Of a DNA stretch of 52,265 bases, positions 1-10,755 are shown one piece after another. A program made the translations under genes and the position numbers. The DNA is from Nemertoderma westbladi. Taxonomy: Eukaryota > Xenacoelomorpha > Nemertodermatida > Nemertodermatidae. The stretch covers positions 1 to 52,265 of the forward strand of contig JAUCBJ010002249.1 of the NCBI GenBank assembly GCA_032718475.1. The letters are read 5' to 3'. The notes beneath the pieces were generated by a model. It had not been told where the DNA came from, searched no databases, and saw only the letters and a program-made list of their open reading frames with translations. Position 1 is the stretch's first letter; the number at the start of each line of letters is the position of its first letter.

Positions 1-1327
1 ATGCCTGGGATGATTGCCTGCTGTCGTCAGCATCATTGATGGCATCAACCTGTTGGTTTATTAGCTCCTGTAGATTAGCAGAGTACTGCCTGTTCAGGGA
101 CCTAGATGCAGCCTTAACTGCATTCTTGGCCGCTGTAGTCTGTTTGAGTCGGGACTCTTTCTGCGCCTTATGAAGGTCATTTCGGCACTTCTGAATTTTG
201 TTGTCAGTCCAGGGGGCCCTTTTCTTGTTTCGAGGGTATACAGGAACTGTTTCTGCAGCTGCTAACTTAACTGCTTCTGTAAAGGCAGTATAGCCCTCAC
301 AGTGATCTGCCGCCTCAGAGGCAAGAGCCTCATACCTGTTGCTCAGCTGTAGTGTGAAGCTGGATCTCACACTTGGCTGTTGCAACAGAGAGGACCAGTC
401 ATTCCGCGGCAAGGCAGATTTCGTTGTTCTGCTAGCACGCAGACTAAGTCTTACCTTGGCCACAATAAGGCGGTGATCACTGGAGAAGGGTCGTAGTGTA
501 AATGCATTACAGTCTTGTATAGAGCTCCTGTATTTCCTACGAAACAGAATATGGTCTATCTGGGACTTGTGACCACTGGGTCCACTATGAGTCCATAGCT
601 TTCCAGTTCGCTTCTTGAACTGGGTTCCAGCCGAAAACAATCCATTTCCAGAGATAAAATCCTGAAGATGGACAGAATTTCGGTTAACACTATTGCTATA
701 GACCCAGGGCGATGTAGGTGATTGATGCAGACTTGCATTAAAGTCTCCCAGGAATGTTAAGAATGCATGCTGATCCACTCCATCAGTAGCTGCTTGTAGA
801 TTGTGGTAGAAATTTTCCACCTCCTCTACAGGGGCAACACTAGTTGGAGAGTAGCACACAATCAGAACCACCTTAGGAAACTTCTTAGCCAGTCTACCAG
901 AACATGAGAAGTGGCAACGGATGATGCGATTAGAGATTTGGTCTATTTTGTCCAATGCTGCATGTGCAGTTGGATTCATCAAAAGACCAATTCCACCATT
1001 GCCACTATCATCTGCTGACGCGAGGGCAAGTCGCCAACCGCCCCCCATGTCCTTAATCAGAACCTCATCAGTCTGTCCAGTCTGCATTCGGTGCTCTTGA
1101 ACACCCACTGCGCTAAGAGAAAGCTTATCTGCCAAGGCAGTCAGCTCACCTTGTCGCATTGGGGACCCGAGTGTTAGGGTGTTTACTGAGGCTAGTCTTG
1201 TGACTTGCCTCAGATTCACCAATGGCTTTGTTAGTCGGGGTGGAACATGAGAGTAGCCTCCAACTCCAGAATCCCTCTCCCCATCACAATCTGGCCTTCC
1301 TGGTGACCCAGGGTTTGGGCAGAAAGG
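1..1327 (-). pseudogene. Non-LTR retrotransposon endonuclease region (5' part of a LINE ORF), cut by the window edge
   Basis: Read on the minus strand, one frame stays open from about 1327 down to base 1 and runs off the window. It resembles the apurinic-type endonuclease/exonuclease/phosphatase domain of LINEs. A segment like LASVNTLTLG comes first, then a VQEHRM segment with the usual metal-binding Glu (about 1085-1099), a GDFNAS motif (about 733-749) and a SDHRL motif near 476-484. The downstream part is Lys/Arg-rich and leads toward the reverse transcriptase, which would lie left of base 1. Upstream the frame is blocked by two stops at about 1328-1333, and another minus-strand frame (1231-1578) is open there, so the start of the ORF is probably frameshifted. 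Family placement is uncertain. RTE-like is my guess because other LINE pieces here are of that type. It lies in or upstream of the PLD gene in antisense. Confidence 0.75.
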
Positions 1328-2246
1328 TCATCAGGAAAGGGACTCAAAGAATTGTTGGCTGCTCTCTCTCCAGTAGGGGGTGAGACAGGCAGCCGGTCAG
1401 GAGTTAACTGACGCCTGTGAGGCCGATTGTGTCCGGTAATTCCACTGGCCTCTAGTGGCCGGACCTCCGCATTGCTAATGTAATCCATAGTGGGGGTTGG
1501 GGGGTGCTTTTTTGCCGAGTCAGCTCTCGGGGCAAATACCGCACCCTGGTTTGCCATTCCACAGGGTGGGTGTCGCAATGGAGTCAGATATGAGGCCCAT
1601 CACCCATATCTACTCTGGCGCACATGACCCACCATTGGCTGTTGCAGCTCATCTGCTGGGTCATGCCCTGTACCCTTGCTGCCAGGTGCAGGTCGCAGTG
1701 AAGTGCTCCCAGAGTGTACATGAGAACACTCTACTCCTGACCAGCCATTGGTAGATCACCATCTGCCTGGTCAGGCCATATACCCCTGCAGCCAAGTATA
1801 TGGGTCCTTAATCCAGGACCAAGGGCTGTCCTTATCCCAGAACGAAGGGGGTCCTAGTTACAGGACCAGATTTGCCCTAGTAAGAGGGTCTATGCAGCTA
1901 CAGGTGGCACCTCCTTTATGCTGCATGGAGGTGGCAAGTTTTCTTGATCAATGACCTAGAATACCTGACCTGACCACAATTGGGGGTGCTAACGCATACC
2001 GGTATCAATCGTACTATATAACACTGGCACTACGTATGTACACCTTTTGTAATATTTAAGTAATTGGTTATCTTTTTAACATGTGTACTATAAATTGGCT
2101 TCAGTCGTATGCTGTGTGTCCTATAGACGAATACGGATTCCTATCCCCCATTTAAAGAATTATCACCCAACATATATAGCTATACATTATGTAACATTAT
2201 GCATCTATAATGCAATTTATTTCTAATTTTTGTTCATTTATACTAG
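1328..2246. other. LINE 5' region and upstream PLD intron, no convincing gene
   Basis: The first part is probably the 5' leader or an out-of-frame N-terminus of the minus-strand LINE. It contains loosely repeated CCAGG/CTGG-rich phrases (about 1500-1960) with no recognisable domain. From about 1980 it becomes AT-rich and ends in a pyrimidine-rich stretch and the TATACTAG acceptor of the PLD exon at 2247. The short ORFs on either strand show no known motif. Confidence 0.4.
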
Positions 2247-3123
2247 GAAACACGAAATCCCTGTGCATACGGTAGAGAGTGGGCAACTGATAAAAGAAGT
2301 TGTTAATCTTGTTGACAACAAAGGGAATCCCATACCGGATGCAACCTTGGAGTTCAGTATTCAGTTCATTCCGCCTTGGGCGTTGCCTCGCGACCATGAG
2401 GTACCTGATATGTACTTCCCATTACGTCGTGGTTGCCGGGTAACACTTTACCAAGACGCATGTGTTGAAGAGGGTTTTCCGGATACTCAAGAAATTCGGA
2501 CGCACAATGGTCGTTATGTTGCGCCTAGTGCTTGGGATGATGTAGCGAAAGCCTTACGGGAGGCCCAACGCTTCATATACATAACAGGATGGTCAGTACA
2601 CACACCAGTAAGGTTGCAAAGAGGTGAGGGACAGCCACAGTCTACAGTCGGTCATTTACTCCAGGAGAAAGCTTTGAAAGGTGTCAAATGTTTGATGTTG
2701 TTGTGGAGTGAGAAGACCAGCACTTCAGTTACGGCTGGGATGATGGACACACATGATGTGGAAACACTAAACTTCTTTAAAGGGACGAATGTGGAAGTTG
2801 TACTGTCTGGTAGGTTTAAGGATGACCCAGAAAAACCAATCAGCAAATTGCGGAGTGTGATAGAGAGTCATGTGGCATCGACATGCTTCACGCACCATCA
2901 AAAGACGATTATTTGCGATGCTGATGGGTTGGCTGGAGATGGTCGCAGGCGATTGGTTGGTTTCGTGGGTGGCTTGGATCTGACAAATGGACGTTATGAT
3001 ACTCCTGTCCATTCCTTGTTTAAAACATTGCGAACTACACACTGTGATGATTTCTATCAGAAATGTGCTGTGGTTAAAGCGGAATGTGGCCCCAGGCAAC
3101 CATGGCATGATATACATAGTAAG
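2247..3123 (+). CDS. Phospholipase D alpha-like, exon 1 in window (C2 end and first HKD motif)
   Basis: This exon encodes about 292 residues of a C2-type phospholipase D, which hydrolyses phosphatidylcholine to phosphatidic acid at membranes. It begins in the last strands of the C2 domain (GNPIPDATLEFSIQFI), goes through LYQDA and IYITGWSVHT, and reaches the first catalytic HKD motif HQKTIICD (2896-2919), followed by GGLDLTNGRYDTP and WHDIHSK. The acceptor is TATACTAG before 2247 and the donor is AAG|GTTAG at 3123/3124 (phase 0). The next exon at 6634 continues with IEGRIVYDVLLNF, exactly as the family order requires. The frame has no stop. The architecture is best known from plants, and related genes exist in some invertebrates. 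The first C2 exons are missing, so the start codon is outside the window. Confidence 0.9.
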
Positions 3124-3149
3124 GTTAGTTGATTGCTTAAATCTGTAGG

Positions 3150-3360
3150 TGAATAAGCATGGTGGACAACCATGACTATCTTGAGACGCATCTTAAAGGA
3201 CACTGGCTTTGAAGATGCGGATGATCTAGCAAATTTCAGTGGTGATAGCGAGTTGAGGCGGCGCAATTTTGTTGACAACCCAGACAGGCATTTCTAATTC
3301 TAATATATATGTAATATATATATATATAATGCAGCTGACGATAGCAATAGTAGTAGTAGT
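3150..3360 (+). mobile_element. LINE 3' stub (RTE-like), sense to PLD
   Basis: Shortly after the PLD donor, about 150 bases encode the C-terminal end of the same LINE family seen at 6841-7906: GGQP, then LRRILKDTGFEDADDLA and RRRNFVDN. It ends in an AT microsatellite and a (TAG)n tail near 3340-3360. It is severely 5'-truncated and carries no complete domain. Confidence 0.75.
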
Positions 3361-3711
3361 AGATCTTCAGTAATGAATTAATTGAATCAATTATGCTATT
3401 GATCAGCCTCACATCAAGGTGTGCAATGTTGCATTGTTTGGGGTAGAAGATGGTTAGGTTCAATTAGTGCATTACTTTTATATTTCTGAAAAGAGTAACC
3501 ACAAGAAAGGGAAAAATTAATGTTCCATGTCCACTGATTCACAAATTTAGTTATTAACTAACCAATTACCATGACCAGACCATCTGTCCCTTAAGGGAAT
3601 CCCATTACATGAGATCCTGGTAAGTCAATGAATGGGATCCAATGTAGGAGTTACCTCTGCACAAGAATAAACTACAAGTGCTTTAGAAACTTGAATTCAT
3701 GGCATACTACT
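3361..3711. other. Intron, no feature seen
   Basis: AT-rich intronic sequence. I see no ORF with recognisable motifs and no clear repeat apart from the short trinucleotide run that begins the next LINE fragment. Confidence 0.5.
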
Positions 3712-4190
3712 ACTACTAGGGCGGACAGTGGAAATGTGGTCCTTCCAGGCTTCCCAATTCTCCATGGCTAACGTTTCTCCCAAGTAGAGCAGTATCCTCT
3801 TCAGTCTTCAAGTTGGTCGGGCTATGCAATGCATGTCAGAACTGTTTTCGATGGTGGTGAGGCGAGGCCTCTACGAACATTAAACGTCACGTATTCTGTC
3901 TTGGTAGCATTTACAATCCAATGTCCTTAGCAGCCTTTACCACTTTGTTCAGTAGAAGAAGTAAATTATTTGCAAAGTTTGTATCCATGACCATATGAGC
4001 GGATATCTGTGATTTCTGTGTTCTTTTTGTGTGAACCCGAGATCTTCTTCAACAGTTCTCGTTGCATAATCCAATACAATTATGAATATTAGTATGACAG
4101 TAATCTAATCCTACAACAAAGAATTTCCATGATAAGTCGCAATAGAAATATATTACAATGTAATACTAAACGGGACGATGCATTAATTAA
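3712..4190 (-). mobile_element. Rearranged LINE fragment, minus strand, copy 1 of a 370-bp repeat
   Basis: Read in reverse, this begins with RT residues (DLGFTQKEH, then AAKDIGL and ATKTEYVTFN). After an internal deletion it jumps to the C-terminal end of the family (ENWEAWKDHISTV-like) and a (TAG)n tail at 3705-3720. About 370 bases (3812-4190) recur nearly unchanged at 5851-6240. The far end includes a CGGGACGATG motif that matches the arm of the inverted-repeat element at 6203-6446. It is non-functional. Confidence 0.7.
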
Positions 4191-4239
4191 AATAAATAAA
4201 TAATATATATAATAAATAATAAATAAATATTTGTAATTG

Positions 4240-5062
4240 TACTGGATTACGCAATGAGGACGGCCACAAAGGGTAAAGATCTGGGATTCACACTTCAAGA
4301 ACGCAGAAGTAGTAGATATCCGGCAACGACATTCACAGACACCGACTTCGCGGATGACATCATCGCCCTGCTCTCTAATACGCTAGCAGATGCACAGCTT
4401 CTACTAAATAACGTGGAGAGGGCTGCTAAGGAGGTTGGATTGCATATAAATACTACCAAGACCGAATTCAAGACCTTTAATGTTGATGGAAACTTGACAA
4501 ACATTGATAATAATCAACTAAGCAAAAAGGACGTAGAAGTTTGGAAAGCAAAGGCTTGGGTAGCTGTATCAAAAATGGATACCATCTGGAAATCAGATCT
4601 CCCCAGGCACCTGAAGACTAAGTTCTTTCGAGCCACAGTGGAAAGTGTATTTTTATACGGGGGTGAGACCTGGACACTGACTAAATCACTTCAACAACGA
4701 ATTGATGGTTGCTACACAAGACTACTAAGGGCAGCCCTAAACATCAGCTGGAGACAACACATGACAAATGCCGAGCTTTATGGTACAATACCACCTGTAT
4801 CAACCACCCTCCGTGAACGCAGATTAAGATTCAGTGGGCACTACTGGCGAAGTAAAGACGATGTCATACCAGATCTACTTTTCTGGCAACCAACTCATCG
4901 AAAACGTAGTTGTGGATGACCGGCCATAACATATATAGATCAACTTGAAAGGGATACTGAACTTGGGAGAAACGAAATTGCAACAACTATGGAGAATCGG
5001 GAAGCCTGGAAGGATCTCATTTCCACTGTCCGAGTTCGCTCGACTTAGTAGTAGTAGTAGTT
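4240..5062 (+). mobile_element. LINE fragment (RTE-like), RT motif C to 3' tail
   Basis: The plus strand encodes the second half of a LINE reverse transcriptase. It has TDFADDIIALL (the F/YADD active-site box) at about 4340-4380, GLHINTTKTEF, a short deletion where the FxYLGS segment should be, WKAKAW, LYGGETWTL, and RLRFSGHYWR with the LLFWQP C-terminal block. A TGA at 4917-4919 interrupts the frame. The same frame then continues to a natural-looking TAG at 5046-5048, which opens the (TAG)n tail. The 5' truncation and internal deletion make it a dead copy. It belongs to the same family as the fragments at 3712 and 5851. Confidence 0.85.
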
Positions 5063-5730
5063 GTATTCATACATAAACAAAATGTTCCAGAATATGGTGT
5101 ATATTTATTTAATGGAATATAATAGCCTCGCAGAGGTGCAAAACTATTCAACATTTGAGCGCACATATCTATTTTTCATTGAGCTACTTTTCAACAAAAT
5201 TTAGATTGTGTTACATATTTGTAATCCTTGCATGGCCAGCTTTCCTTGAGTACAGTAGTATATCACACAAGGTTGAAGAATATCGGCGGTGTAAAGTGCA
5301 AATGGTGAAATATCGACGGAGATACGTTTTTTAAACGCTTGTAGCTAATGAATGAGAGCAAAAAATGAAAATTCTGACTCACCCACCCAGGAGGAGTTGC
5401 ATGAAACTACAGTATCTCTGTTTCAAATTTTATGCAATCTGAAGAACATTTGGAGGCATTTCTCCTGATGAAATCTGGAAATTAAACAGGTGTTGGAGCG
5501 AGGAAATTGAACCATCTGTTATAATTGAAAAACTTTGCGATGGAAGCTCTACACTTAAATCCTACACTATAACTATAACCAAATCAAAACTTTGAGGCAA
5601 AAAGTGAAAATAAATATATTGTGTACTGCCTATCACTTATATTATTATTATGATTAATTGTGTCATTTTATTTGTTTCTTTAAAACTTTATAAAAAAACA
5701 TTTTTCTGGAAAATATTTTGGGCATGATGA
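5063..5730. other. Intron, no gene
   Basis: No ORF with a recognisable domain. The stretch is AT-rich and without clear repeats until the poly-G tract. Confidence 0.5.
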
Positions 5731-5757
5731 GGGGTGGGGGGGGGGGGGGGGGGGGGT
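5731..5757. repeat. Poly-G tract (G4TG21)
   Basis: An uninterrupted run of 21 G residues follows GGGGT. Such a run can form a G-quadruplex and is also a weak point for sequencing, so its exact length should not be trusted. Confidence 0.9.
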
Positions 5758-5850
5758 TGGAGGTGGTCAAAATTCTAGGTGATCTGGCATTTATGAATGA
5801 GCCCCTATTTTGGGATTTCCCGGGCCCCTCACTGGGTCCCACCACGCCAC

Positions 5851-6202
5851 TGCTCTTCAAGTTGGTCGGGCTATGCAATGCATGTCAGAACTGTTATCGA
5901 TGGTGGTGAGGCGAGGCCTCTACGAACATTAAACGTCACATATTCTGTCTTGGTAGCATTTACTTACAATCCAATGTCCTTAGCAGCCTTTACCACTTTG
6001 TTCAGTAGAAGTATATTATTTGCAAAGTCTGTATCCATGACCATATGAGCGGATATCTGTGACTTCTGTGTTCTTTTTGTGTGAACCCGAGATCTTCTTC
6101 AACAGTTCTCGTTGCATAATCCAATACAATTATGAATATTAGTATGACAGTAATCTAATCCTACAACAAAGAATTTCCATGATAAGTAAGTAGCAATAGA
6201 AA
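5851..6202 (-). mobile_element. LINE fragment, minus strand, copy 2 of the 370-bp repeat
   Basis: Nearly identical to 3812-4160, with RT-derived codons on the minus strand (AAKDIGL, then ATKTEYVTFN). Here it is not joined to the C-terminal end. Its left border meets a short GC-rich sequence (5780-5850) that looks like the end of another unidentified repeat. It runs directly into the inverted-repeat element at 6203. Confidence 0.65.
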
Positions 6203-6446
6203 TATATTAAAATGTAATACTAAACGGGACGATGGATTAAATAAATATCTTTATTAGAGATATTTCTGTACCCTAACGGATACCGTTCTCAAGTTTTATA
6301 ATAAAAATAATTATATTGTATAAAAAAATAGATAATATAACATTTAATTATAAAGTTTGAAATAATTAGGGTATCGAAATATCGCATTGTTAGTAATGAT
6401 ATTTCTTTCATTCATCGTCCCGTTCAGTAAATTACATTGTAATATA
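6203..6446. mobile_element. Foldback/MITE-like element with imperfect 80-bp arms
   Basis: The left arm (6203-6284) and right arm (6366-6446) are imperfect inverted copies. Both ends carry CGGGACGATG and its complement, and the inner parts pair through GATATTT and TACCCTAA. The loop is about 80 bases and AT-rich. It has no ORF and would depend on a transposase supplied elsewhere. A left arm alone is also present at about 4150-4190. Confidence 0.65.
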
Positions 6447-6633
6447 CTTACTTTAAAATGGATGTCAAATCGTTTAAACAAATTAGCAATATAAATATAT
6501 CTGAAATAAATAGTTGTAAGTGAAATACAAATAGAAGCTGAAAAGAAAACTATAAATTTGTTGTTCTCTATTAAAAGTATATAGAAAAATAATCTATGTT
6601 TCTAATGTAATGTTATTTTATATGCTGGTGCAG

Positions 6634-6800
6634 ATAGAAGGAAGAATCGTTTACGACGTTTTACTTAACTTCAAAGAGCGTTGGAAAAAGCAAGCAAAGA
6701 ATAAAGCAGATCTTCTTGAAGATTTATCTCCCGAAGACTATGACATCGATGGTGTTGTAGATGATAATCCTTCTGATACATGGAATGTTCAATTGTTCAG
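6634..6800 (+). CDS. Phospholipase D alpha-like, exon 2 in window
   Basis: This short exon links the two catalytic halves of the enzyme. It starts after GGTGCAG and reads IEGRIVYDVLLNFKERW, a linker with acidic residues, then DTWNVQLFR, a signature of C2-PLDs. It ends TTCAG|GTTAG at 6800/6801 in phase 2, which matches the phase of the exon at 43916 (R then SINSDS). Its 3' end and donor are part of a 51-bp duplication (6790-6840 and 7907-7957), so a second copy of the donor exists beyond the LINE insertion. The coding frame has no stop before the donor. Confidence 0.85.
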
Positions 6801-6840
6801 GTTAGAAATCATATTTTATTTAAACACTACTACCACTATA
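6790..6840. repeat. 51-bp target-site duplication, left copy
   Basis: This 51-base block recurs at 7907-7957 with one mismatch and brackets the minus-strand LINE at 6841-7906. It includes the last 11 exon bases of PLD exon 2 and its GT donor. Confidence 0.9.
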
Positions 6841-7906
6841 CTACTACTACTACTAGGATCGGCATGCTGCATTGCAGCTGCATTTTTAAGAATGCTGTGC
6901 CGGCTTGTCAACAAAATTGCACCGCCACAACTCCCTATCACCCATGACATTTGCTAGATCATCCGCATCTTTAAGGCCAGTGTCCTTTAAGATGCGTCTC
7001 AAGAAAGTCATGGGCTGTCCACCATGCTTATTCACTCCATGTGGCTGCCAAAGTACAAGATTATGCACTGGCTGGTCCTCACGGCGAAAGCAATGTCCTG
7101 CAAAGCGGAGGCGATTTTGTTCTAGTGTCAAGCTTGGGGGAACCAATGAGACACCTCCAATGTTATATAGTGTCTGGTTGGAGATGTGTGCATTGTACTT
7201 GACACAATGAACCCGGCGTAGCATTCTTGTGAATGTGCCATCCAGAGATTTGGTGTCCTCAGCAGTTAGAGCCCAGCATGGACTCCCGTAGAGGAGTACT
7301 GGAACTACTGCTGCTCTAAATAATCGGACCTTAAGTTTCCGATTAATTCTCGGTGACTTCCAAATCCTGGAAAGCCTATTCAAGGCTGCCCATGCCTTTC
7401 CCTTACGTATACGAAGGTCCTCACCTGACTTCCGGATCCATGATCCCAGGTAACAGAAGTCGTCCACATGCTCAAGCATACCATCCTTTGAGCTTATGCT
7501 CATCCGATCAGAGACTTGCTGAGGACTTTCAAAGTTAACTGTCAGAATTTTGGTCTTTCTGGAGTTAATAAAAAGACCAACACTAGAAGCAGCATGTTCT
7601 AATGAGCTGAGGAGCCGTTGGGCTCCCTCTAATGATTCTGAGAGTACTCCTAAGTCATCAGCAAAGTCGAGATCAGTTAGGTACTTGGCAGGATTTCCTC
7701 GACTTCTGGAGCCATTAGGTGGAGTTATCATCACCCCATCATCATCATCATCTAAGGACATGCGTAGAACATAGTCAACCACAATAATGAACAAGAATGG
7801 TGCAAGTGTGTCTCCTTGGAGGACGCCCCATAACACTTCAAATGGTTCTGCGTCACCGTCAACAGTAGACACAAATGTTGTCGAACCATCGACCAATCGA
7901 ACAGTC
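6841..7906 (-). mobile_element. 5'-truncated LINE (RTE-like), antisense in PLD intron
   Basis: A continuous minus-strand ORF (7896-6886) encodes the second half of a LINE reverse transcriptase. It has GVLQGDTLAPFLFIIVVDY (motif B region), LDFADDLGVL (active site), GLFINSRKTKI, FCYLGSWI, LYGSPCWALT and the C-terminal RLRFAGHCFRR...LVLWQP block, ending in DRELWRCNFVDKP. The element ends in a (TAG)n tail adjoining the left duplication. Only the 5' part is missing, and the remaining frame is intact, so it is fairly recent. The 51-bp target duplication defines both ends. Related stubs are at 3150, 30048 and 45037. Assignment to the RTE group rests on the tail type and C-terminal block. Confidence 0.9.
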
Positions 7907-7957
7907 CAATTGTTCAGGTTAGAAATGATATTTTATTTAAACACTACTACCACTATA
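7907..7957. repeat. 51-bp target-site duplication, right copy
   Basis: Second copy of 6790-6840, with a G for C change at 7927. It repeats the end of PLD exon 2 with its donor. Confidence 0.9.
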
Positions 7958-8577
7958 ATCGACCTGATGCATTGGATATGCACATTGATATGCTGGCTCA
8001 ACAAAAATACTTTTGCTACCCCATGCAGCAATGCTCCAATGCAGCATGCATTACGATTGCTATGCTGGCTTACAATTAAGATTTAATCTAAGAGCTCAGT
8101 GTAACATCTAACATGATCTTTGTTTAAGCCGCATCACGAATTTACATTGTTTAATGGGTGAATGTTTTATCATATAGAGTAGCAGTTGATAGTGAGCAGT
8201 GTTTTACTGCTGCAGCCAAGCTCAACAAAGACTTTCATTTTTATACTGATTAATAAAAATGGAAAATAGTTTTAAGGAACTTGAAAGGTACTTACTTTTA
8301 CTATGAAAGTTCATCCAGGGTGGTGAACAGGCATACCTTTGCCGGCTTAACGAGTCTAAATGATTCTCCCATTCGTAAATATATTATATAAATAAAAACA
8401 ACAATTAATAAATGAAACATACAATAAATTTTTAGGAGACTTGCAAGAGAAAGCAAGGATTCGCATAATACAGTAATGCCAATTAGCATTCTGATTACCC
8501 TTACTAAATATAATCATCTTTACTACACTTCAGTAAACATATTGACCAGAAGAAGCAGAAAGCCTATGCCAACATTG
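7958..8577. other. PLD intron up to the BEL insertion site
   Basis: Intronic sequence without a convincing ORF. Around 8305-8360 a GGTGGTGAACAGGCAT phrase followed by GCTTAACGAG matches, in reverse, the duplicated repeat at 48290-48417 in the last PLD intron, so a short dispersed repeat is present here. Confidence 0.5.
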
Positions 8578-8582
8578 GATGT

Positions 8583-9818
8583 TGTAAAAGCTTTTGCGGA
8601 TATACTCAGTCCCCCTCGCCCGCAAGGTACCGTTATAGGTGTTTTAACGGACATAAAAGTCATTCTTCTATATACGTGCTTTGGCGGACATGGTAAGACA
8701 AAAAACCCGCAATGCACCAAATACCCTGGCACAGCTTAGCCTTGATGATTCAGATTACGACATCTAACAGCTGGTTGCTGACATGGAAACGGCCATTGGA
8801 CACATGGTTCTTTGTTTAGCTTAACAGCCAATCAGAGCGATTTTTTCTGTCGATGTGGAGATATTTTAGCAGATCATGCTAGGAGTGTTCAGTCTTACTG
8901 TTTTTCTTGATACTGTTGTGTTGTTTCTATCTAGGCCAGGAACACCGGCTCTAGAGTCAATTCGTTTTCAGACTTTTAGAAGAAACATTAGTAGGCTTAA
9001 GATTATAGAGCGTATAACTGTTATCAACTCATATCAATCGGCATAACTTATCATATCATAACGGTCCATATCAATCAGTGCAACACGGCACATACATTGT
9101 CATTTCATATCTTAACCTACTGTCTTAATGCTTTTTACTGTTGTCATATTTTGTATCAGTTGGTTGAATATTATTTGGAGAACATTTATAAAGAACCCAA
9201 ATTTCCCAATTTTCTTGATACACTACAGGTTAGAGAGACAGGTTACATATAGCGATTGCGACTTATATTATTGTGGTTTGTAGTGAATTTAATGCTATTT
9301 GATAAGCACTACATGAGTCAGTTGCTGTTCTCTTTATATATGATAAAATTCATTGACGGTCGGCAAATTAGTGAGCAGTATTGTGTGTTACCGGTAGTGT
9401 GCATGATTGTGACTGATAACTAAGCATTTCCTAAAGAATGCGCCTCATACGTGAATCATAAGCCTTACCGACTTACCGTTGTGATTAGTATAAGTCATAT
9501 ATCTGTTTACCTAGATAGAGCGCCACGTCCTAAAGGAACTGTTAATATTTCCCGAAAGTGAATAATATTAGTCAGAAATTATTTATTAACGATCAATCGA
9601 ATAATACAGTAAGCTTACACTGCAATAATAATCTAAGCCCTCAGAATCCAGTCTCCCGGGTATATCCAGCGGGTGAATGGACGCGCACTAGGCTGGCTTC
9701 TGCTAATGTTGTGTTTATTGGTATTAAATATTTGTCAATTTCTAAAGTCTATTTATAAACCAAAAGACATATAAATTTTGGCAGGTTAAACTGCTAAAGG
9801 TCTTCAAAAGCGCGTACA
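8583..9818 (+). repeat. 5' LTR of outer BEL/Pao element
   Basis: 1236 bp, beginning TGTAAAAGC and ending GCGCGTACA. It is preceded by GATGT. It matches 39914-41149 throughout, with differences seen near 8862, 9121 and 9444. TATA-like motifs occur near 9182-9190 and 9334-9349. It carries no protein-coding frame of interest. Confidence 0.97.
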
Positions 9819-9832
9819 ATAACAGTTATTGT

Positions 9833-9855
9833 CTTTATTGCAGTAAGCAATAAAG
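9833..9855 (+). promoter_or_regulatory. Perfect hairpin just after the LTR
   Basis: CTTTATTGC, a five-base loop AGTAA and GCAATAAAG form an exact 9-bp stem. The same hairpin lies at 16987-17009 in the inner element at the same distance from its LTR. It is a candidate for a primer-binding, packaging or polyadenylation structure (the 3' arm holds AATAAA). Confidence 0.55.
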
Positions 9856-9883
9856 TTGAAAGTGCCGGTCGACCGGTAAACCT

Positions 9884-9997
9884 GAACCGGTACTTCTGTA
9901 GGTCAGTAGGCCCAACTGCCAGAACCGGTACTGCTGTAGGTCAGTAGGTCCAACTGCCAGAACCGGTACTTCTGTAAGTCCGTAGGCCCAACTGTCC
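9884..9997. repeat. 38-bp tandem repeat, three copies
   Basis: Three units starting GAACCGGTACT, each with GTAGG and CCCAACTG (9884, 9922, 9960), followed by a partial fourth. The inner element has a single unit at about 17039, so the copy number varies within the family. Confidence 0.85.
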
Positions 9998-10179
9998 TAA
10001 CCGGTACTTCCAGTATAAGTACATTAGTATTATTCGATTTTGATTATTGTATACTGGTAGGTCTTAGTATTTAATCAGGGACGGCCGCCCTGGTTTTTTA
10101 TTGAGATTTTACTTATTTCTGTCGGTTTTATTTACATGTAAGTTAATATTGAGCTGAAGACGTGTAAGTCTGCTCAGAT

Positions 10180-10755
10180 TGTTCAGATAATTGTAGGCCG
10201 GACTGTTGTCGGATTGTTGTTGGGTTTGGAGAGATTACTGCGTGTGTAGAGTTTGTCCGATAGAGTGCCAGTTAGTAAGTTGGGGCAGCCATAGCTGTAA
10301 GGTCAATCCCCTCTTAAAGAATAAGTCGTACTACCGTGTTAGAACGCATACTAACTAACCATTTTGGAATCTGCACATACTGTAGTTTATTTAGGCTTGA
10401 CAGTATTCTGCCAACGTTTTGGCCTGTGTTTGTTTGTGTGGTCTGTTCAGGTACCGTAATAGTTATTACTCAGATATTTTGTAGGCTGGATTGTTGTCTA
10501 GCTATTATTAGGTCTGAAGAGATTGCTGCGTGTGTAGAGTTTGTCTGATAAAGTGCCAGTTAGTAAGTTGGGGCAGCCATAGCTGTAAGGTCAATCCCCT
10601 CTTAAAGAATAAGTCGTACTACCGTGTTAGAACGCATACTAACTAACCATTTCGGAATCTGCACATACTGTAGTTTATTTAGGCTTGGTGGTAGTCTGCC
10701 AGCGTTTGGTTTGTGTTTTGTTTGAGTATTCTGTACGGGTAGCGTAATATTTATT
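10180..10755. repeat. 288-bp tandem duplication in the leader
   Basis: Two diverged units, offset by 288 bases, share GTTAGTAAGTTGGGGCAGCC (at 10271 and 10559) and the following block through CTGCACATACTGTAG. The inner element carries the same two-unit arrangement (about 17345 and 17635). GGGGCAGCC with downstream CCCC could fold into a hairpin. Confidence 0.8.

Noticed and set aside
1748-1954. Plus-strand ORFs at 1497-1954 upstream of PLD exon 1
   Set aside because: They lie in the leader of an antisense LINE and lack similarity to the C2 domain.
5780-5850. Small gene or exon next to the poly-G tract
   Set aside because: The open frames depend on the G run. The sequence looks like the end of an unidentified repeat.
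9884-9997. CRISPR-like array
   Set aside because: The units abut without spacers. It is a simple tandem repeat in a eukaryotic retrotransposon leader.
10336-10548. Cys-rich ORF in the leader, repeated at 17415-17627
   Set aside because: Part of the duplicated non-coding leader. The first unit of the duplication does not keep the frame, and no motif is present.
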